From contig CAIJQQ010000060.1 in NCBI GenBank assembly GCA_903822825.1, forward strand, positions 62,001 through 126,000: a DNA stretch of 64,000 nucleotides, written 5' to 3'. Positions 62,691-64,000 of the stretch are shown one piece after another; positions within the stretch are counted from its first letter, which is position 1, and every line of letters starts with the position of its first letter. The translations under genes and the position numbers were made by a program. The notes under the pieces were generated by a model. That model was not told the DNA's origin and did not search any database. It worked only from the letters and a program-made list of their open reading frames with translations. This DNA comes from an uncultured Burkholderiales bacterium. Lineage in GTDB: Bacteria > Pseudomonadota > Gammaproteobacteria > Burkholderiales > Burkholderiaceae_C.

Positions 62691-63308
62691 TCAAGACTCC
62701 GTGGCGGGCAAGATGCGGGCAGTGCGCGGCAGACCCGACACTTGCTTGGCGGTGCTGAAAAACACATCCACACCCCTGGGAAAACTGGCGTGGTTGTCGG
62801 CCCATTGCGGCGTGAAATCGCTGGGTAAGCCGCGCGCGTGCAAATTTCGCTCTGACTCAATACCGGGGCCTTGCAATCGCCAAGCACCGGCATTGCTGTG
62901 CAGACTGTCCACTTCAAGCACGCAAGTGGCAGACTGGTCGGGGTAAGCATCGCTGCCCTTTTGCAGGCTTGTCAGCTGGGGCATGTCGTCACCCTGTGCC
63001 ACCCACAAGAACTGAGCGGCTGACGCATCGGTCACGATCTGGCAGCCGGTGTGAAAGCGCAACCAGGCCGGCGCATCACTGCGGGCCAAAGCCGGTGACA
63101 GCCACAAGGTGGTGTCGGTATCGAGCAAGCCCAGCAACAGTGCTGCTGCTGCGCCATGGCCTTGGCGCGGCAACGCGGTATCGAGTGGCATGTCGAACAC
63201 GCGGCCGGGGTGCGACAAGGCCTCGAGCGCCACGCGAAACACCGCTTGGCTGCCAAAGGCCTCGTGGTCAAACCCGGCCACGATGCTTTGCAAATCGGCG
63301 GCGTTCAT
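62691..63308 (-). CDS. phnH: C-P lyase core subunit PhnH
   Basis: A 205-residue subunit: IVAGFDHEAFGSQAVFRVAL, EALSHPGRVFDMP, AAALLLGLLDTDTTLWLSP, LQGPGIESERNL and a C-terminal PRGVDVFFSTAKQVSGLPRT. It overlaps phnG by 4 bases and stands in the conserved G-H-I-J order. Confidence 0.93.
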   Translation of the reverse strand: MNAADLQSIVAGFDHEAFGSQAVFRVALEALSHPGRVFDMPLDTALPRQGHGAAAALLLGLLDTDTTLWLSPALARSDAPAWLRFHTGCQIVTDASAAQFLWVAQGDDMPQLTSLQKGSDAYPDQSATCVLEVDSLHSNAGAWRLQGPGIESERNLHARGLPSDFTPQWADNHASFPRGVDVFFSTAKQVSGLPRTARILPATES

Positions 63309-63814
63309 GCTTCGTCTCCCTCGTCATCAGCGCTGCCGGCTTCGCGGGCCACGGTGAGAAAGTCCACCTTGGTGGTCAGGGCGCGTTCGTGGCGCAAGGC
63401 CTGCTGCTGTTGCAGGTGTTCGCGCAAGGGCTTCAACAGTTTGTCTTCCAACGCATCGCGTTGCGTCGGGTCTTGCAACAGGGCGTCAGCCGTCGCGGCC
63501 AATTGTGCTTGCCGGTGGTTACGTCCCAGCACATAGGCCACACCCACTGGCGCATGGGCATCTGCACCGGCCAAGCGCAAAGCACAGCGGGTGACGGTGA
63601 TCTCGCCCAGATTGAACCGCTCGCCCGTGCCCCCTGCACGGCCCTGCACCATCATCAAACCCGCTTCGGGTTTGCGCAGCCATTGGGGGGCGGTGCTGAC
63701 TTGCTGGGGCAATGCACCGTCCAACAAGCTTTGGGGCGCTCTGGCCAGCAAAGCCATCCACTCGGGACGGGTGGTGGGCCGTTGCACGCCAAGATTGTCA
63801 AATGATTGAAACAT
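63305..63814 (-). CDS. phnG: C-P lyase core subunit PhnG
   Basis: A 169-residue subunit: RPEWMALLARAPQSLLDGAL, WLRKPEAGLMMVQGRAGGTG, FNLGEITVTRCALRLAG (core motif) and VGVAYVLGRNHRQAQLAATA. It begins the C-P lyase operon. ATG 63814 has GAGGG about 10 bases upstream; an in-frame ATG at 63850 would place the PhnF-like site inside the gene and is less likely. Confidence 0.92.
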   Translation of the reverse strand: MFQSFDNLGVQRPTTRPEWMALLARAPQSLLDGALPQQVSTAPQWLRKPEAGLMMVQGRAGGTGERFNLGEITVTRCALRLAGADAHAPVGVAYVLGRNHRQAQLAATADALLQDPTQRDALEDKLLKPLREHLQQQQALRHERALTTKVDFLTVAREAGSADDEGDEA

Positions 63815-63835
63815 CGCTGTGGCACCCTCTGGCTT

Positions 63836-63843
63836 GTCTATAC
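63836..63843 (-). promoter_or_regulatory. PhnF/HutC-type operator half, phnG leader
   Basis: GTCTATAC in the 12-mer TGTCTATACAAC, 22 bases upstream of the phnG ATG; identical to the copy before phnC. A TGTCAT half-box (plus-strand 63878-63895 region) further upstream resembles one Pho-box unit but lacks a good second repeat. Confidence 0.55.
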
Positions 63844-63932
63844 AACTCAAACATGGTTGCCAGCTTAGGCAAGGCGTGTGTAGCTTTCATGACAAACCCA
63901 CACCTTGTTTGTCGACTTCTTTGGAGACTTCT

Positions 63933-64000
63933 TTGGCCACTCCTTTAGCGCTTGCGTCACCGCATCTCGAAGATACAAGACCCACGCAGCCTGAGCGCGA
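63933..64000 (+). CDS. Partial ORF at right edge, possible phnF
   Basis: A TTG with GGAG 6 bases upstream opens a frame (MATPLALASPHLEDTRPTQP with TTG read as Met) that runs off the window. It is divergent from phnG, the usual place of a GntR/HutC-family phnF. Only about 22 codons are visible and they show no domain, so identity rests on position and on the HutC-type sites nearby. Confidence 0.35.
   Translation, partial: MATPLALASPHLEDTRPTQPER

Overview
The window is high-GC, densely coded DNA with short intergenic gaps and many start/stop overlaps. Gene families typical of Betaproteobacteria (orphan Bug/TctC receptors, liv-type ABC transporters with acyl-CoA ligases, GTP-dependent PckG, an Atu-type acyl-CoA carboxylase) point to Burkholderiales, most likely a Comamonadaceae-like heterotroph; this assignment is inferred from gene content only. 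I see no rRNA, tRNA, insertion sequence, phage gene or CRISPR array.

Left part (1-12.3 kb): a truncated Bug receptor, argE with a second Bug receptor, a small DUF2789 protein, then a minus-strand unit of a TetR regulator, AtuA and a small AtuA C-terminal-like protein. Divergent from it is a livHMGF operon with an acyl-CoA ligase and a periplasmic binding protein, ending in a clear terminator.

12.4-17.9 kb: a MarR regulator with a perfect 13-bp inverted repeat in front of it, an aromatic-type FAD monooxygenase, a DUF2783 protein and fumarylacetoacetase; then an exported metallo-beta-lactamase-fold protein and a family 3 solute-binding protein.

18-30.3 kb: a seven-gene minus-strand operon matching the atuB-C-D-E-F order of acyclic terpene utilisation (SDR, carboxyltransferase, acyl-CoA dehydrogenase, enoyl-CoA hydratase, biotin carboxylase), followed by a second acyl-CoA dehydrogenase and an AlkB-type alkane monooxygenase. 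Divergent from it are a thiolase and a FadB-like protein. A 14-bp near-palindrome in the tetR/liv intergenic region occurs again over the -35 box of the thiolase promoter, which ties the import/activation genes and the carboxylation/beta-oxidation genes into one probable AtuR-type regulon for branched, isoprenoid-like acids or hydrocarbons.

30.3-50.1 kb: general metabolism. This includes an enoyl-CoA hydratase, a thioesterase, a Bug receptor, a Tat-type amidase, a KirBac potassium channel, a 43-residue membrane protein, modABC, pckG, a LysR gene with a metallophosphoesterase, a universal stress gene broken by an in-frame stop, a TetR gene, a PhoD phosphatase, an EamA exporter, a class C serine hydrolase, an AcuI-type reductase and an unknown protein of more moderate GC.

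50.2-64 kb: an organophosphonate island on the minus strand. It holds phnGHIJ, a GNAT acetyltransferase, phnKLM, a TatT-associated TRAP transporter (TatT, DctP, fused DctQM), phnCDE and a PhnZ-like HD oxygenase. The HutC/PhnF-like octamer GTCTATAC lies just upstream of both phnG and phnC, phnC also has a Pho-box-like repeat, and what may be the start of phnF is cut by the right edge.
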